Notes under the pieces: model-generated
Told to the model about the DNA's origin: nothing
Databases searched by the model: none
What the model saw: only the letters and a program-made list of their open reading frames with translations
Position numbers and translations under genes: made by a program
Assembly: GCA_016490735.1 (NCBI GenBank)
Contig: JAEMWC010000348.1
Coordinates: 472,501 to 536,500, forward strand
Length of the DNA stretch: 64,000 nt
Direction of reading: 5' to 3'
Source: Pachyseris speciosa
Taxonomy: Eukaryota; Cnidaria; Anthozoa; Scleractinia; Pachyseridae
In this document: positions 11,597 through 20,485 of the stretch, one piece after another
Layout: each line of letters opens with the position of its first letter
Numbering within the stretch: the first letter of the stretch is position 1

Positions 11597-11737
11597 CCTG
11601 AAACAACTTTTTAAGAGTGGATTTTCCCCTATGATTAACCTAACATATGAGACACAATGTTAGTCATTGACCGGGGTGGCTCTGAAAAGAACGATTTTAT
11701 TTACTTGGCAGTCTAGTCATCTGTCTAGTTGTCGCTC

Positions 11738-12215
11738 TCAAACTTTCAACTCCACATTGTGATCGCTTTCTTCTTCTTCTTCTTCTTCTTCAGTTTCTGA
11801 ATCCCAAACTGGATCATCTTGAGTGCCAATGAGTTTGTTAGAAATCCCACAGGACTTGAATGATCTTGCGACCAAATAGGCTGGAATCTCATCCCATGCT
11901 TTCTGGATCCATTGTAGAACCAACTCCTTACTTGGTGCCTGCTTCTTTCCCAACGGAGTGTAGCTGAATGGACCTTTAACCATCCAGGCTTCATAATGTG
12001 CTCGCACTGCTGTTTTGAATGGCTTGTTGATGCACTTGTCCAGTGGTTGTAGCACTGGAGTAAGGCCACCGTGTATTACAGCAACATCCACGCCTTGCCA
12101 GGAGATCTTTGACTGCATCGGTCAAATGTCCACGGAAGGAGTCCCAGACAAGCTGCGCCCGTTGATCCTTCGTATAACGGAGGATTTTGCGAATCCACTC
12201 CTTTTGTTCCTAAGA
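11738..12215 (-). pseudogene. pogo/Jerky transposase, C-terminal exon
   Basis: DDE-domain end: VAVIHGGLTPVLQPLDKCIN, KPFKTAVRAHYEAWM, KELVLQWIQKAWDEIP, then a poly-Glu tail coded by a TTC repeat (11768-11791). LQPLD is the hallmark end of Tigger/Jerky-type transposases. A likely splice acceptor (TATTCTTAG) precedes 12215; the first codons (KDQRAQLVWDSFRGH, about 12140-12190) are in a different frame from the main part, so at least one frameshift lies near 12110. Confidence 0.8.
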
Positions 12216-12317
12216 ATAGAGTAAAGTAATTTTAATTTAAAAATTGAAAATGCGAAAATACCTCTGGGGAAAAAACAGCGAGAGCATTTTCAAAACTAAC
12301 AAAGTCGTATTTGCATA

Positions 12318-14219
12318 TGTGACCCTCCACGGGAAAACGTACACTAACAACCTTCCGTTAAACGGTCTAAAACATTAGCTATCTGTTAGTCATCCGTTAG
12401 AAACATTGATGAAAACCGTTAGTAGCGTTGGTCAAACCGTTAGCACCTGATCCTTGCCCGTTAGAGTGTTAGTCATATGCGTTAGTGACGTTAGTCAAAC
12501 CGTTAGCACCTGATCCTTGCCCGTTAGAGCGTTAGTCATATCCGTTAGTGGCGTTATTCAACCGTGTTAGCATCTGAACCTTTCCCGTTAGAGTGTAGCC
12601 GTATCTGAAGAACACACGTCAGCTAAATAAAAACGATATTTTCGAAAAGATGAGGATCATTTTTCGAAGCGTCGATTGATGTAATCTTTACGAACATGCG
12701 GTTTGACATACATAAATCAGAAAGTCCAAACCTTTTATCTCCAACGCTCCACAGTTTCTGATGAACGAAACTCTCGATGTTTTGTTTTTGTTCTCTCTGT
12801 TTGTTCTCTCTCTTTTGAATTTGCCTCAGGAGTAAGCGCTGTTAGTTAATGTTAACATTGTAGCAAAAAGGTAAAACAAAGTTTTCTTCCAAACTGGAAA
12901 AGAAATCTCGAAACTTTGCTCTGAAATATCCGCTGAATCATTACATGCGCCAAAAATGAAATACGACTGCTCTCGTTGCCTAGCACGTGACATGCCGCCG
13001 ATAAAATAATATTTCCCATCGCTTTCTGTGAGCCTTCCATTCCCTAAATCAAGGCATCTGTTGAAGAACTCGACGACAATTGTATTTGACTTTCAATGAA
13101 AATAAATAAGTTTATATTTTGTAAAATCCTTCCATCAGATGGAGCGAAAAGTATCGTAGTTTATCTCTCTCTAGATCTCGCGTTATTGGCTGTAACCAAT
13201 ATTCTTTTGAATGGTCGGTATCGGAATTTTGTTGTTCTCAGTCGAACAGCTTCGGGTATTATGTTAGCTAGCTTTTTTTTACAGAGTCGATAGCAATAGT
13301 GTGGGATACCACAGGTATCAGGTATTCCACACATACGAACATTCGTCTTTTTTGGGTCGTCACGCAATGCTTATCACGTATTCTCTTCATTCCCAGTGGA
13401 TCAAATTTCAACAAAAATTTGCATAAGGTTGTTTGTCTGAAAAATGTCAGTGAGCAAGAGACTAATTTTAATTTTCCACCAAACTGAAAAGATCCACTTA
13501 TGTAATTTTTCAAACTAGGAGAGTATGGGATTGAGACAACTGCCAAACATCAACAAAAGATGCTGTCACCTTCACAGTGAATTGAAGACAGTGTGATCGT
13601 CTGGTGTCGCTTTGTCGCACGTTTAATTTATGACTCCGTCTCTCGCTTGAAAGCGAGAGAATTGTAACTGTCACAAACTTTGCTTTTTTGGAAAATTTCT
13701 GTCAGTTGTCGGTGTTTTGGGAGAAGATTCACAATTGTTTTCGCAGTCGCTTCTACTCCTTGGAAGGCCTCATTGAATGCTCTCAGTCTTAGCCGTTGCA
13801 AAAAGAATTTGGCAGCACCACGCTTCCTTGTTTCGATCGACCGCTTAACTGAAGACTTCGTTAAAAGGAAAGAGATAAGTAAGACGTGACCGCACAAGCA
13901 TCTAAAAACGAACCGTTAAAAAAACTGCAATGATCATTCTTCGATTCATTTCATCCGCAATTCTTATATACATCTTTCACAACTTATGATCCTTTAGAAC
14001 TGGAGATCAGCCGCTAGAACTTTAGGACAAACCGTCAGAACGTTAACACAAACCGTTGGAGCGTTAACACAAACCATTAGAGCCTTAGGGCCAAGTGTTA
14101 GAACGTTAGTACTAAGCGTTAGTAAGACTTCAAAGTCATTAGCTATTCGTTAACTAACCGTTAGTTTTCTAATGTTTAACGGATGATCGTTAGTGTACGT
14201 TTTCCCGTGGAGGATCACA
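12318..14219. mobile_element. TA-flanked non-autonomous element with GTTAG subterminal repeats
   Basis: Left end TGTGACCCTCCACGGGAAAA and the complement of the right end TGTGATCCTCCACGGGAAAA match closely for about 45 bases, flanked by TA (12316-12317 and 14220-14221). Inside the left end a unit of about 63 bp containing CAAACCGTTAGCACCTGATC repeats about three times (12433, 12496, about 12557). The right subterminal zone (14020-14180) has shorter GTTAG/CGTTA repeats. No transposase frame in the 1.9 kb. It sits in the intron of the pogo transposase gene. Confidence 0.8.
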
Positions 14220-14282
14220 TATGCTACTGCCTAAAAGCATGTGCCCAGTAATTACCGGTAACGTGATACTTGTCAAGCTTAC

Positions 14283-14522
14283 GTCGAAAACAATGCATAT
14301 TTTACATGTAACATCAATTTATGAGAAATGTAAACTGTTTCTTGAGAAATTATACAAACCTTTGTCCATCCATCCCTTTTTATGCACTGACACTTGAACC
14401 CTGTCGAAAACAATGCATATTTTACATGTAACATCAATTTATGAGAAATGTAAACTGTTTCTTGAGAAATTATACAAACCTTTGTCCATCCATCCCTTTT
14501 TATGCACTGACACTTGAACCCT
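14283..14522. repeat. Perfect 120 bp tandem duplication at an exon end
   Basis: Two adjacent 120-base units (14283-14402 and 14403-14522) appear identical. Each contains the end of the middle pogo exon (HKKGWMDK on the minus strand) and its likely GT splice donor. Identity in old, mutated DNA suggests a recent event or an assembly artefact. Confidence 0.9.
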
Positions 14523-15358
14523 GGGAGGCATCTGGATTCTCAGCTGATGAATGCTTTTAAAGATCACTTTTGGAGGAAGCTTCTCACCATTCGCCTTCAC
14601 TGCTAGCACAACAGTGAAACTCTGCTTATCTGAACTACAGGTTAATATCAGGACTGTTCGGCTCCCAGTAATTTTGAGAGTTCTCGTTACTGGCAACTCG
14701 AACCGCATCGGCATTTAAGCCATGTTCACTATTTGGCTCACTGATAACCACAGATTATACGTGCTCTAACCGGTTAAGTTCGACGAACTTCACCATGTTG
14801 GCTGGGAGATGCTGAGCAAAGGTCGTCTTTGTTCTCAGGGAAATGGCATGGCAGCGCTTCCAATTTGTATACCAGCCAAGGGATGTCTTGAATTCGGGGT
14901 CAGAACTGAGTTTGTTCACCTTCACACGAAGCATCATGCTGTTAACAGAAAACCTGTAAACAAAAACAAATAGAGAATAAATTAGTAATGCAATCAACAA
15001 AAGCTCGACATCAGAACAGTATAAACAGTTGAAGAAAAGAACTTGTAACATGACTTGGGGAAATGAATAGGTAACACAATTTGCATTTACCTCGACTCCT
15101 TTGATCAACAAACCAATCAGCTAATTGTTAATCAAGGTCTGGATCTTTGGGATGGTAATGGCCCGTGGAGGCACGTTTGGCAGTCACCTTTAATTCGGCA
15201 GAAAACAGGACGTGCTGTTGATTTTGCCATTTTCTGACCATGGATGCGGTGATTCCGTACCTCCGTACAAATTCATGGTTATTATTGACGGCTTCAGCTT
15301 CTGCTATGATTTTCAATTTAAAGTTGATTCCATGCGAATGATGGTGTGTGCTAGGCAT
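14439..15358 (-). pseudogene. pogo/Jerky transposase, DNA-binding and N-terminal DDE exons
   Basis: N-terminal start is the ATG at 15358. The first exon carries the psq/CENP-B-type helix-turn-helix (FKLKIIAEAEAVNNNHEFVR, YGITASMVRKWQ). The next frame (about 14960-14755) holds the second, Tc5-type HTH (SSDPEFKTSLGWYTNWKRCH, LRTKTTFAQHLPANM). The third (14714-14480) starts the DDE fold (SFTVVLAVKANGEKLPPKVI, VSVHKKGWMDK) and ends at a probable donor AAAG/GTTTGT. Frames are broken between the parts. Such proteins bind the element ends and cut them; this copy is not intact. Confidence 0.75.
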
Positions 15359-16030
15359 GATTATCTGGAATTGAATTTTGACTTGATAATGTTCGCAAAG
15401 TGAAGGAAGTTTTGCAACTGTCGATTTTGATCATCTGAGTTCTTTATATACTATGGCCAGATCATTTAATATGAGGTGGGCAGTTTAAAAACCATGTTTC
15501 CTGAGAGGGAAAACGGCAATTCACATGCATATTGTGATAAATGTGTGGCTTTTTTTCCCACCTCTGTTGAGCACATGGCTGAATAGGCTTTTGTTTATGC
15601 ACACATGACAAGTTCGCTTATGTTTAATGAAGCTGAAATGAAGATGCAAGGTTTTCTTTTATTGTTTATTATGAATGTGGTGTAACTTCGCTGTCGCTCA
15701 ACAGATAATTCCTCTCTTTATGGTGCATCTTATAACCAAGTGTTTCAGGGAAATTTCCCATTAGAAAAATTGAAATATGTTTAATTGCTGAGTTTGGGGT
15801 GCGTCTTATAGCCAAGTGCGCCTTATAAACGAAAAACTATGGAACTTGTATATGGCGTCTCCATACAAAGCTTTATAAAGTTGCATGAAAAGTTTTGGCA
15901 GATAACTCGGAAATGGTATGCCACACAGACCTGATACTTGTGAAGTTGCTCATTTGCTAGTCTTTTATTGCATCTCATTCTCTTGGCTTCTTTCATGGAA
16001 CAGTTTTGGAATTTCTTCTTGTATGCCAGG

Positions 16031-16104
16031 TTCTGCCTCGTCATCATGCGCACTACGAAGTCACGTGAGAAAGCACCAGCCGCCCAAGTGGTCAGTGCAC
16101 TTCC
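16031..16104 (+). repeat. DIRS left inverted terminal repeat
   Basis: The inner part (GAGAAAGCACCAGCCGCCCA) is complementary to 23060-23090. The outer part (GTTCTGCCTCGTCATCATGC) is complementary to 20300-20325 in the internal region. Confidence 0.8.
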
Positions 16105-16237
16105 CGCCTTTGCTCGAGTCAGTCAGAAAAAGAAAGGTTAGCGTTTAAACGGTAAAGTTTCTGCACAATAACTGATAACTGTGTCTTCAGCACCGAAGCT
16201 GGAAGCTAGACGCTTGATCAACAAAGTTTGCGGAAGA

Positions 16238-17377
16238 ATGACCGAACTGTCCAATGGCGCGGCACCAAACACCATGCCCGGCGAATCTGCCATTGTGTCG
16301 GCAATCAGTACCGTGAGTGATCTGTTGGTTTCTTCTCTTGCTTCATTGAAAACTTCAATGACCGAATCCTTCGGGGAAATGAAGGAATCCATTGACCAGC
16401 TCGTAATCGAGGAAGGTTGTTTAGATTTGGAGGAAAATGCAGAACAGCCTCCTAACGCGGCTGAACGAGCCCAACAAACGGACAATAACCAGCAATCTTG
16501 TCCCGCTGAGACAAGCACTGCTGATAAAAGCCAGAAACATGCAAAAAATACTGAGCAGAGCATCAACGCTCTGATAATTCAGAGCTCCGAATCACAGCGT
16601 ACTAGTGGTTGCGGCGAAATCGACCTTCTGTCAGGCATTGCAAACGACCTCAAACTTGATCAAAAGAAGTTTCCCGCTGTAAATGAGCAGATTGCCAAAA
16701 TTGTCCATGGTCTCGTGAGAGAAAAGCTCTCGGATGAGGTCCTGACTGAGACACAGAATCGCTATAACTGGCCAGAAAATTGCGAATGTCTCAGAAGCAC
16801 AAAGGTCAACCACCTGATTTGGAATAAACTCAAATCTGACACGAGGTCTAATGACATCAAGTTACAACGAGTGCAATCCAATCTTGTCAAAGGGATTATC
16901 CCAATAGTTTCTATCGTTCAGAAGCTTGTAGATGCAAGGGAAAAAGTCCCCAAAGATGTCTTTGATGTTCCAGAATTAATAAGAGCTGCCACAGATGCTA
17001 TAGCTCTGACAGGTGCCGCTAACTTCGAGTTAAATATGCGGCATAGGGACAATGTCAAGCCCGAGCTGAATGAAGATTACAAACATCTGTGCTCCAGCTC
17101 AGTCCCATTCACGGACTTCTTGTTTGGCAATGATTCTGACTTGTCTAAACAACTGAAAGACCTCGCAGAAGTGACCAAAGCTAGCAAAAAATTAAACCCT
17201 AAAACGGAAGCCCACAAAAGCCAGGGATACAGAGGATACAAGTACGTAAAATCCAAAGGTTTTGGCTACAAGTACACCGCCCGAGGTCAAGGCAACAATT
17301 CCAATAAACAGTTAAACTGGAAAAGGCGCGGCCCCCCATACCACAAGAAAGACGAGGGGAGGAGGTCAAACAAATAG
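16238..17377 (+). CDS. DIRS ORF1 (gag-like) protein
   Basis: Open frame beginning after a stop at 16175; the first ATG in frame is at 16238, giving about 379 residues. If transcripts splice at the TCTTCAG before 16191, the protein would begin earlier. The N-terminal half is acidic and Ser-rich. The middle is helical (DEVLTETQNRYNWPENCECL). The C-terminal 60 residues are rich in Lys, Arg, Gly and Tyr, suited to nucleic-acid binding. DIRS ORF1 proteins take the Gag role, coating element RNA. No zinc knuckle. The frame is fully open, unlike the adjacent polymerase region. Confidence 0.75.
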   Translation: MTELSNGAAPNTMPGESAIVSAISTVSDLLVSSLASLKTSMTESFGEMKESIDQLVIEEGCLDLEENAEQPPNAAERAQQTDNNQQSCPAETSTADKSQKHAKNTEQSINALIIQSSESQRTSGCGEIDLLSGIANDLKLDQKKFPAVNEQIAKIVHGLVREKLSDEVLTETQNRYNWPENCECLRSTKVNHLIWNKLKSDTRSNDIKLQRVQSNLVKGIIPIVSIVQKLVDAREKVPKDVFDVPELIRAATDAIALTGAANFELNMRHRDNVKPELNEDYKHLCSSSVPFTDFLFGNDSDLSKQLKDLAEVTKASKKLNPKTEAHKSQGYRGYKYVKSKGFGYKYTARGQGNNSNKQLNWKRRGPPYHKKDEGRRSNK

Positions 17378-17435
17378 GGCCAGAAAACCCTCTAATGAGT
17401 TAAGCGATACACTTAGTTGTTCACATGCTGGTAGA

Positions 17436-18128
17436 TTGCAACAATTTGTCCCCGCATGGAAAGAAATTACTGATGACCCAGAAGTCTTAGACTGGGTTGA
17501 ACACTGTCACATAGAGTTCATAAACGGTGTACCTCCGTTACAGAAACCTGGCTATAAGATCATTAAATTTAATGATACAGAATCTGCTATCATAGATTCT
17601 GAAATTATCAAGCTCGTTAGTAAAGGGGTTATTGTGGAGTCAACTCACTCCCAGGAAGAATTTGTCTCATCAATCTTCCTTAGACCTAAAAAGAATGGAG
17701 TAGACTATAGGATGATCCTTAATTTAAAGGAGTTAAACAGTTGTATTGTTTATCGGCACTTCAAAATGGACTCACTTTAATCTGTGACAGATCTTATGAT
17801 TCAAGGGTGCTTTATGGCATCCGTGGACATAACGGATGCCTACCATACTGTACCAGTTGCAGTAGGACATCAAAAATACCTCAAATTTATGTGGAGGGAC
17901 AAATTGTATCAATATACCTGCTTACCTAATGGGCTGGCATCAGCACCACGAATATTTACTAAACTCTTTATTGAGACAAAAGGCTACTTGTTTTCATCAT
18001 GTATAGATGACTGCTATCTTCAAGGAGCGTCGTATGGGGAATGTTATGAAAATGTACAAGCAACTGTCTTGTTATTACAGGAACTTGGGTTTCCTATTCA
18101 CAATGAAAAATACCGTCTCAGATTTTGA
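17436..18128 (+). pseudogene. DIRS reverse transcriptase
   Basis: RT blocks in order: KLVSKGVIVESTHSQEEFVS, SIFLRPKKNGVDYRMILNLK, FMASVDITDAYHTVPVAVGH (first catalytic Asp), CLPNGLASAPRIFTKLF and a CIDD catalytic box (usually YIDD or YLDD). One in-frame TAA at about 17778-17780 splits it, and the frame shifts at about 18125 into the next part. It would copy the element RNA into cDNA; the stop, the frameshift and the altered box argue that this copy is dead. Confidence 0.85.
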
Positions 18129-19300
18129 CATTCTTGGGATTTATACTTAACTCAGTCACAATGACAGTCCAACTTACTGAAAGCCGGAAAGAAAAACTGA
18201 AAAATGCATGTCTAAATCTTGTCAACAAAGACCAATGCACAATCCAACATCTGGCAGAGGGCATCGGGTTTATAGTGTCAAGTTTTCCAGGCGTGGAGCA
18301 TGGCCCTCTCCACTATCGTAGTCTGGAAAGAGACCAATCTTGTGCCTTGAGGGAGAACAAAGGCAATTTTGGGGCTTCTATGATCCTTTCCCAAGGTTCT
18401 AGGGTGGAACTAAATTGGTGGATATTTAATGTTGATATCACATGCAAACTTATTTCTCATGGAGAACCTGACCTCCTCATTCAAACAGACGCTTTGCCCC
18501 ATAGCTGGGGAGGTGTTCGGGGAGAGCAGAAAACAGGGGGGAGATGGAATCAACAGGAAGCATTGCATCACATTAATTATCTGGAATAATTGGCTGTATT
18601 ATTGACTCTGAAGGCCTTATGTGGCAAATGTACAAATTTGCACATTCGGGTCCAATCGGACAACACTACAGCTGTTTGTTATATCAATAACATGGGTGGT
18701 TCAAAGTCCCTTGACTGTAACACAGTCACTAGACAAATATGGAATTATTGTGTTGAACGCAATATCTGGTTAAGTGCCACACACTTGCCAGGATGCGGGA
18801 ACACTGAAGCAGATATAGAATACCGGCAATTTAATGGCCGCACTGAATGGAAGTTAGAGTCCAAGATGTACCATTTGATCACCATGAGGTTTGGTCAGCC
18901 TACATTGACCTGTTTGCATCACGTTTAAATAAACAACGTCCAGTCTACGTTTCCTGGAGACCTGATCCAGATGCAATGTTTGTTGATGCATTCTCTGCTA
19001 ATTGGAATAATTTTTTCTTTTACACATTTCCTCCCTTTAGCCTGATTGGGAGATGTCTGGATAAAATTCAAGCAAACAAAGCAGAGGGAATACTGGTAGT
19101 ACCTTTCTGGACATTTCAAAGCTGGTACCCAAAACTTCTAAGACTACTAGTGGCCCCGCCATTGGTGATCAGCCACAAGGAAACACTGCTGACACTTCCA
19201 GGGTGCCAGAAACTTCACCCACTGAGGAAAAAGTTGAATCTGTTAGCGTGTCATTTATGCGGCGACTCTATCAAAATAGAGGCTTTTCTGAGAAAGCAAC
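18125..19300 (+). pseudogene. DIRS RNase H and ORF2 C-terminal region
   Basis: Thumb and RNase H parts in three frames. 18125-18589 has TFLGFILNSV and LIQTDALPHSWGGV (first RNase H Asp). After a TAA at 18587, 18590-18928 has LTLKALCGKC and RVQSDNTTAVCYINNMGG. A frameshift leads to 18847-19300 with YIDLFASRLNKQRPVYVSWR, FSANWNNFFFYTFPPFSLIG and ILVVPFWTFQSWYPKLLRL, the conserved C-terminal block of DIRS/Ngaro ORF2. RNase H would remove template RNA. Confidence 0.8.
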
Positions 19301-20222
19301 CAACATTGTCCTACAATCCTGGCGCCAGTCATCACAAAAGCAGTATGATGCACACATCAAGAAATGGCTTCTCTTCTGTACTAAACGGCAGACTGATCCA
19401 ATTTGCCCAAGTATAAGTATGGCTGTGGATTTTTTGACAACCCTATATGAAGAAGGATTGAGTTACAGCAGTATAAACTCAGCAAGGTGTGCTCTGTCTG
19501 TTATTTTAGACACTCCTGACTCAGTTCACCCAAGTTTTGGTGAGCACCTTGATGTTAAGAGGTTCATGAAAGGCATTTTCCAAAGCAGGCCCCCACTTCC
19601 TCGTTATAGTAAAACGTGGGATGTCAACTTGGTTCTCCAGTATATTGGTGCTATGGGCAACTCCCAGGACCTCTCACTGAAGGACTTGACTTTCAAACTT
19701 GTCATGTTAGTTGCATTAACCACAGCTCAGAGAGGACAGTCTCTACACTTTTTAGACACTTTAGGGATGGTTCGAGAGGAGGCTGCCTATACGTTTATGC
19801 TCAACAGTAACTTAAAACAGAGCAAACCTGGTAGGTCATCCTCTGACCTAATCATTAAGTTAACTGCTTATCCACATGACAGTAACCTTTGTGTTGTTAG
19901 CACTTGTTCTGTGTATCTTGATAAAACTAAGTTGCATCGTGGTAGTGAATCACGATTGTTTATAACCCATCAGAAGCCACATAAGAGAGCTAGTAGAGAC
20001 ACAATCAGACGTTGGATCCAGCAAATGATGTCTAGGGCAGGCATTGATGTTACAGTTTACAAACCTCATGGTGTTAGATCAGCTGCTGCTTCCAAGGCTA
20101 AAGCTAATAATGCCTCCCTCATAGAGATTATGAAAACTGTAGGTTGGGCCTCTGCTGCCACTTTTGCCAGTTTTTTGACAGAAAGATTGAACCAGGCCGT
20201 TCTTTTGCAACCAGTGTACTGA
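19257..20222 (+). CDS. DIRS tyrosine recombinase
   Basis: Open frame of about 320 residues from the ATG at 19257; sense codons extend upstream to 19203. The N-terminal core-binding part has YDAHIKKWLLFC. The catalytic part shows the first Arg (LTTAQRGQSLHFL), a Lys (LNSNLKQSKPGRS), the H-x-x-R box (YKPHGVRSAAASKA) and the W box (MKTVGWASAATFASFL). The nucleophile Tyr expected just after TFASF is Leu here. In DIRS this enzyme integrates the circular cDNA. The frame is open, but the missing Tyr suggests loss of activity unless I have misplaced the alignment. Confidence 0.8.
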   Translation: MRRLYQNRGFSEKATNIVLQSWRQSSQKQYDAHIKKWLLFCTKRQTDPICPSISMAVDFLTTLYEEGLSYSSINSARCALSVILDTPDSVHPSFGEHLDVKRFMKGIFQSRPPLPRYSKTWDVNLVLQYIGAMGNSQDLSLKDLTFKLVMLVALTTAQRGQSLHFLDTLGMVREEAAYTFMLNSNLKQSKPGRSSSDLIIKLTAYPHDSNLCVVSTCSVYLDKTKLHRGSESRLFITHQKPHKRASRDTIRRWIQQMMSRAGIDVTVYKPHGVRSAAASKAKANNASLIEIMKTVGWASAATFASFLTERLNQAVLLQPVY

Positions 20223-20286
20223 GCTAAGTTGCTATTAAACTTGTTTCTTGCAATTTATTCGTGTGCTATCAGTTGCTTTAAAATCT

Positions 20287-20402
20287 CACACGACTTCGTA
20301 GTGCGCATGATGACGAGGCAGAATCAAAAATTAAACGAGACTTACCTTAAGTCGATGTTTGATTGGGATTCTGCCGAGTCATCAGTAGCACAAGAAGTCA
20401 CG
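20287..20402. repeat. DIRS internal complementary region
   Basis: 20287-20325 (CGACTTCGTAGTGCGCATGA...) is complementary to the element's left end, and 20325-20402 (AACGAGACTTACCTTAAGTC...) is complementary to its right end (23088-23163). In DIRS replication this acts as a splint joining the two cDNA ends. Confidence 0.85.
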
Positions 20403-20485
20403 CCCATGCCCTGCGTAGGCATAATATATACCCACCCGCACTTCTTGTGCTATTATCTGCATGATTAGCAGACTCAAGGCTTTAA

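Larger units (their letters stand above)
10236..15842 (-). mobile_element. pogo/Jerky-type DNA transposon with nested insertions
   Basis: Left end CTGTAGTTTTCCGGTTATAA (10236) and the complement of the right end, CCATAGTTTTTCGTTTATAA (15842), are inverted repeats, and both continue into GGC-CAC and subterminal GGGGTG-CTTATAG sequences. TA precedes the left end; the right flank is AA, so the TA duplication is degraded or the boundary is one base off. The minus-strand transposase exons are 15358-11738. An L1 fragment (about 10638-11596), a second truncated copy of the transposase 3' end (10341-10637) and a TA-flanked element in the intron are nested inside. Confidence 0.75.

Noticed and set aside
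11746..12069. Second minus-strand frame with a poly-Lys end
   Set aside because: Shadow of the pogo transposase exon; the poly-Lys comes from the TTC repeat.
16138..16566. 142-codon minus-strand frame
   Set aside because: Opposite strand of DIRS ORF1 with no motif of its own.
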